Below, in pieces: positions 60,001 through 64,000 of a stretch of DNA of 64,000 bases; position 1 is the first letter of the stretch, and every line of letters begins with the position of its first letter. Source of the DNA: Yamagishiella unicocca. Its lineage: Eukaryota; Chlorophyta; Chlorophyceae; Chlamydomonadales; Volvocaceae. The stretch lies in contig BDSL01000002.1 of NCBI GenBank assembly GCA_003116995.1, positions 1,138,001 through 1,202,000 on the forward strand, written 5' to 3'. The notes beneath the pieces are model-generated. The model saw nothing but the letters and a program-made list of their open reading frames with translations, was not told the origin of the DNA and did no database searches. The position numbers and the translations under genes were made by a program.

Positions 60001-62497
60001 CCCCCCAAACTCAGCAGTCCTTGATCTGAGGGGCTAATCTCACGTTGGGAAGCGCGCCCCAGGCACGGTACCTTCGCTGGGCATACCTTTCCCCAGCAAA
60101 CTCTGCCCAGCCCCTGCTGCTCGTTAGCGGTGCCGCGCCGCGCAGTCACCTCCTGCCCTCCCGCCCTCCCCACACGCCGCTCTCCCCACACCTGCGGCTC
60201 GCCCGGCGTGCTGCTGGGCGCGTGCATCAGCATGGCAGTGAAGGGCTTGACAGGGTCCGGCGGGACCAAAGCCACCGGCGCGTGCGCGGCAACGCCCGCC
60301 GCCGCCGCCGTCGCGGCGCTACCCGCATCCCCGCCGGCGCTAGCTGCGGTGGTGGCACCCATCGGCCGCACGGCAGCTGCGCCTGGCCCCGGCGGCGAAG
60401 GCGCAGCGGCGGCAACAGGCAGCAGCATGATGCGCTTGGGTGGCGGAAGCCCCGGCTCCCGACCGCTGGGGCCGGCAGCAGCCCTGCCTCCCACCCCAGC
60501 GGCCGCGGGCTTGGCCGGGCTGGCGGCCCTTGCGCCCGCCGCCCCAGCCACGGCAGGCACCTGTTGCGGCACATTCTGTAGCGGCACGCGCGGCGCAGGC
60601 GCCGTGCGCGGCTCCGCTGCTGCCGGCGCAGGCGCCGCCGGCACCGCCCCCAGCCTGCTCTTCAGCCGCTCCTCCCGATCCGCTTCCGCCCGCGCGCGCG
60701 CCTCCAGCTGTAGCAAATCCGGAGCCGCTGTGAGGGCGCTCTTTTGGCTCCGGAGCTTCGGATCGCCGTACAGCTGCGCTAGCAGCGCCTTCACCTCCTC
60801 GTCAGGCACGCGCCGCCCCAGCTCGCCCACCTGGAACACGACCGTCGTGACGATGTCGCTGGACGCCACGACCAGTACGCGCCCATCAGGGCTCCAGGCC
60901 GCGTCGCTCACCATCTTGGCACAAAAGCCCTTCCCCACCATCAACGGCGCCGCCACCGCCGGATGCCACACCGAGAACTGCTTGTCCCACGAGCCCACGG
61001 CGGCCACGCCGCCAGCGCAGTCGTCGTCGTTGTCATCCGCGGCAACGGCGGCCGCGCCGTCACCGGCGCCGTCCGGCCGCTTGCGCGGCGGCACATAGAG
61101 GTGTGGGTTGTAGCGCACTACCGAGACGGTCCCCTTGTGGCCCACTAGAGAGAACTCGTTCGCCGCCCATGTGTTGCGCCGGATCAGCGGCGCGATGTAC
61201 ACGGAGTTATCGTAGCCATTGGACAGCGCCAGCGTCTGGCCGTCCGGGCTCCAGGCGGGGCGCAGCGCGAAGTGCGAGGCCGGCGCGGAGACGAAGGGCT
61301 CGGAGATGCGCGCCACTGGGACGCCGTCCTCCAGGCGCCATACAATGGCCTCCTTGTCGGCCTGGCTGGCCAGGAAGATATCAAAGGGGTCCCACGCCAC
61401 GCCCTTGACGTGGCCGTGGTGGCCTTCCAGCGTTCGGACGCACTGGCCGCTGGAGGCGTCCCAGATCTGTGCGCCGGGGCGTTTCCGCGCGTGGATCGGG
61501 GAGGGATGGAGGAGGAGAGGGTGAGGAGATGAGGGGGAGCGGGGGGAAACAGTTGGGTTGGGACAGAATGCCTTTGGGAGACAGGGGCCGGCTCGGTTCC
61601 GGCCAGCAGCGGGCCAGGGCGTGGCCTCGGTCCTACTCCTTCCCAGCCCCAAACCCCTGGACCCTTCGCGCACCTTGACCTTGTTATCCACGGAGGCCGT
61701 GGCCAGGCGGTGGCTGTCGGGTGACCACGACAGATCAAATACGTTTGAGCTGTGACCCCGCAGCCGCGACTTGAGCCGCCAGTTCTCAACGTTAGACTGG
61801 TTGGTGCCGAATACCGCGCTGCCGCGTCCTGGAAGCAGCTCATACACGTAGGCGTCGCAGTCGTCGGAGCCGCAGGCCAGCCGTTGGCCCGAGGGCGAGA
61901 ATCTGACGCAATTGGCCGGTTGGAAGCAGTCGCTCAGGACTGCCAACTGCTTGGGCACGGCGGCGTCCAGCTCCGCGGCTTCCGACAGCACCGGGCGCAT
62001 CGACCACACGCGGACCTTGTTGTCGGAGCCGCATGTGGCGATGCGCCCACCGGTCGCGTCGATGTCAATGCCGCTAATCGATTTGCCTGCATGGGGGGGT
62101 TAGGGGAGCCGCAGATGCGGATCGATTTGTCGGGGCTGGAGGCGGGGGAAGAAGGGAGGAGCGGGAGGAGTTGCATACGGCGGGCTTTTGCGTCTTCTGG
62201 GCTGAACATGATAGTAGCTTGACCTGTGTTCCACTAGCCGTTCGAGCAGCGTGAACGCTGTCTAAGCCTCGGACATATCAGTGCTACGCCTACGCAATTG
62301 GGATTGCTGCGCTTCTTTGAGACACATGTCTTGATTAGAAACGTAGAATCATAAGTTTCCACTGGAGCCGTGTCGAGACAAGCCGCGCTGCAGACGCGAC
62401 GGGCACAATTGGCGCCAAGCTAAGGTCCACGGCAAACGGACAAAGCCTGCAGCTCACCATCATGCTGGATCCACTCCGGCTGATCGAAGATGGGCAT
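57076..62497 (-). CDS. HIRA: HIRA histone chaperone (WD40 plus Hira domain)
   Basis: Nine exons on the minus strand: 62497-62458, 62086-61674, 61466-60192, 59923-59744, 59330-59111, 58830-58678, 58512-58289, 57967-57710, 57228-57076; 971 residues. The start MPIFDQPEWIQHDG matches the HIRA N-terminus. Residues 1 to about 400 are WD40 repeats (NKVRVWSMRPVLSEAAELD, LRGHSSNVFDLSWSPDSHRL, LEGHHGHVKGVAWDPFDIFL, GHKGTVSVVRYNPHLY). A Pro/Ala-rich linker follows (about 440-570), then the C-terminal Hira domain (GRRLFPPIRLGCPASFMHIA, MWDFASGESLLES, EWRLWLITYVRRLAADEDE, ILGLDKRRLLREVVLKEVSK). HIRA deposits histone H3.3-H4 outside S phase together with UBN and CABIN1-type partners. A last small exon adds a Gln/Pro-rich tail. 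All nine junctions agree in phase. Confidence 0.9.
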
Positions 62498-62861
62498 CTT
62501 GGACGAGGTGGAGCCTCTTTCATTACCTTGAAGATTCGCGACTAGTCAACAGTTATTGCACCCATTTCCTGATTTCCAAATTATTGGTGAGTATGCATCG
62601 ACACCAGTTTGCTATTGCAAATGCAAATACAAGGTGGCTGTGACCATGCATGAGGGGGGGGGCGCGGGGCGTACTGTAATCGCATATAGCTTAGGCGGCT
62701 TCCAAATAGTTTTCAATACCGACTTCGTGTAAAGATAAAGCATTTGTGACTCGAACCAACTCAATTACAGGCTAACAGGGCCTTCATGTCCTCTCTTGCG
62801 TAGCTTTGGCTGACTTCATCCATTCTGCTCCTTAGCAGCTGATCTTCCTAGCGTAGGCATC
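62498..62861. promoter_or_regulatory. Compact bidirectional promoter between HIRA (-) and SERRATE (+)
   Basis: Only 364 bases separate the two divergent start codons, so both promoters and 5' UTRs must share this stretch. No TATA-like or known regulatory element can be claimed with confidence. Confidence 0.55.
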
Positions 62862-64000
62862 ATGTATGGCCGAGACAGAGGCCCGCCCCCGCCACCACCG
62901 CCGGGCGTAATGCGTGGCGGACCTCCGCCGGATTACATGGACCGAGGTCCTCGTGACTACCCGCCTCGGGACATGGACCGTAGGCGACAGCGCAGTCCTC
63001 CTCCACCCATGCACGATCGGGATCGGTATGGGCGAGGGCGCAGCCCGCCGCCAATGCCAAAGCGGTCTCGGCGCGATGGCCCCTACGATCGGGACTTTCA
63101 CGAACCGCCCTTGTAAGTTGCATTACCCTGCATTCACTGTTGCAAGTGCTGCATTCGTGTGTGCGCATTGCGAATCTTGCTTGCATAGCCAGCGTTATAA
63201 TACGCTGTCCCTTCCCATTCAGCAATGGCCGTGGGAGCCCAGATTATGACCGCCGCCCACCTACTCCAAAAGGCGGATATGATGAGCGTGAGGCCTTCGA
63301 GCGACGGGGCTCGGTCGGGCGCGAAAGGTGCGTTCGGTTCCTTGCATTTTCTGGCCTTGTAATATATAACGAGGATGCATGGTATGTGTTGTATCACGCA
63401 GGCCAGAGGAGGAAAAACGACCCATGACCTTCAAGGAGTTCACGTTGCGTAAAGTGCCGGACGATGCAGCGCCCGACGCAGCGCACCGCATGTATCAAGA
63501 ATACCTGGTTGAATACTATGGCAGCGCGATCAAGGCGGAATTCGAGCAGAACAAGGACAGCGACGTGTGAGCATACCGTGCGTGTTGCGGGGTTACATAG
63601 CAATGAAGGTTTTTCTATTTTTGCATATTGAGCTGGCCTATTGTCCTTGACGCAGCTTCAAGTATCAGTTCGACCCCCGCAATTTTGCGAAGATTGTCGC
63701 CAGTCGGGCAGAGGAGGCTCAGGACAGCGCCAAACACATCGCGGCAGACCTGGCCTCGGGATCGCTGGATCCCAGCCACGAGGGCTTTTCCCAGGGCATG
63801 TACGACCTGGCGCCAAAAGTTGATAAGGAGAAGCCGCCTGGAAACCCCGACGAGGGTCCTAAGTTTGCACCTAACCTGTGTTGGCGTCCCGCGCGCGTGG
63901 CGTACGACCTGGACCTGAGCCGACGGTTGATACGAAAGCTGGATGCGGAGAAGGGTATTGAGGAAAATCCATTGCTGCCGAAGCTTGTCCCTGGGGCTTC
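62862..64000 (+). CDS. SE: SERRATE/ARS2 homologue, 5' part (runs off the window)
   Basis: Four exons seen: 62862-63112, 63223-63327, 63402-63566 and 63656 to the window end, junctions in phase 2. The first 120 residues are Pro/Arg/Ser/Asp-rich (MYGRDRGPPPPPPPG, RRRQRSPPPPMHDRDR), as in SERRATE N-termini. Then comes the ARS2/SERRATE core: MTFKEFTLRKVPDDAAPDAA, HRMYQEYLVEYYGSAIKAEF, FDPRNFAKIVASRAEEAQDS, and SRRLIRKLDAEKGIEENPLL. SERRATE/ARS2 is a zinc-finger scaffold that links the nuclear cap-binding complex to microRNA processing, splicing and RNA decay. The zinc finger lies beyond the window. Start ATG at 62862 is the first in a good context behind the divergent HIRA promoter. Confidence 0.85.

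Noticed and set aside
62745..62765. ACTCGAACCAACTC, reverse complement of a tRNA T-loop (GGTTCGAGT)
   Set aside because: Flanks cannot be folded by eye into a cloverleaf with D-arm and acceptor stem on the minus strand.

Overview
The window is nuclear DNA of a green alga, most likely a volvocine or other chlamydomonadalean species. Genes are GC-rich and broken by many GT-AG introns of about 70-1,050 bases. Proteins carry long Ala/Gly/Pro/Gln/Ser tracts, intergenic DNA is less GC-rich, and TGTAA (the usual chlorophyte poly(A) signal) lies downstream of most stop codons. An octotricopeptide-repeat (OPR) protein and an ABC1-family kinase tail also fit this group. I cannot name the species. All gene models were assembled by hand from splice sites with checked reading phase; weak junctions are stated in the entries.

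Left part (1-22,660): the 3' end of an ABC1/UbiB-family atypical kinase gene (206-830, +); a gap of about 3.5 kb; a LIN9/ALWAYS EARLY homologue with SANT-like and DIRP domains (4322-10699, +), a scaffold of MuvB/DREAM-type cell-cycle transcription complexes; directly behind it a long F-box/LRR-like gene whose F-box is spread over very short exons (10902-16386, +); a 4.4-kb stretch without a supported gene; and a small gene for a WW-like, C-terminally membrane-anchored protein (20750-21915, -).

Middle part (22,660-47,510): four + strand genes. These are an OPR-type, presumably organellar RNA-binding protein (22660-26597); a protein of about 2,727 residues rich in Arg-Ser dipeptides with winged-helix/LOTUS-like segments (27254-37918), which I cannot assign to a known family; a probable BAR-domain protein (38549-41898); and a long coiled-coil protein ending in an antibiotic-biosynthesis-monooxygenase (ABM) like domain (42963-47510).

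Right part (50,490-64,000): RHL1, a DNA-binding component of the plant topoisomerase VI complex (50494-56212, -); the histone chaperone HIRA (57076-62497, -); and, divergent from HIRA across 364 bases, the 5' part of a SERRATE/ARS2 homologue (62862 to the window end, +).

Several genes act on chromatin, DNA topology, cell-cycle transcription or RNA processing (LIN9/ALY, RHL1, HIRA, SERRATE, the RS protein). Plant nuclear genes are not normally grouped by function, so this may be chance. Tandem repeats of 27-33 bases sit in introns of at least three genes. No CRISPR array, prokaryotic operon, rRNA gene, convincing tRNA gene or intact transposon was seen.
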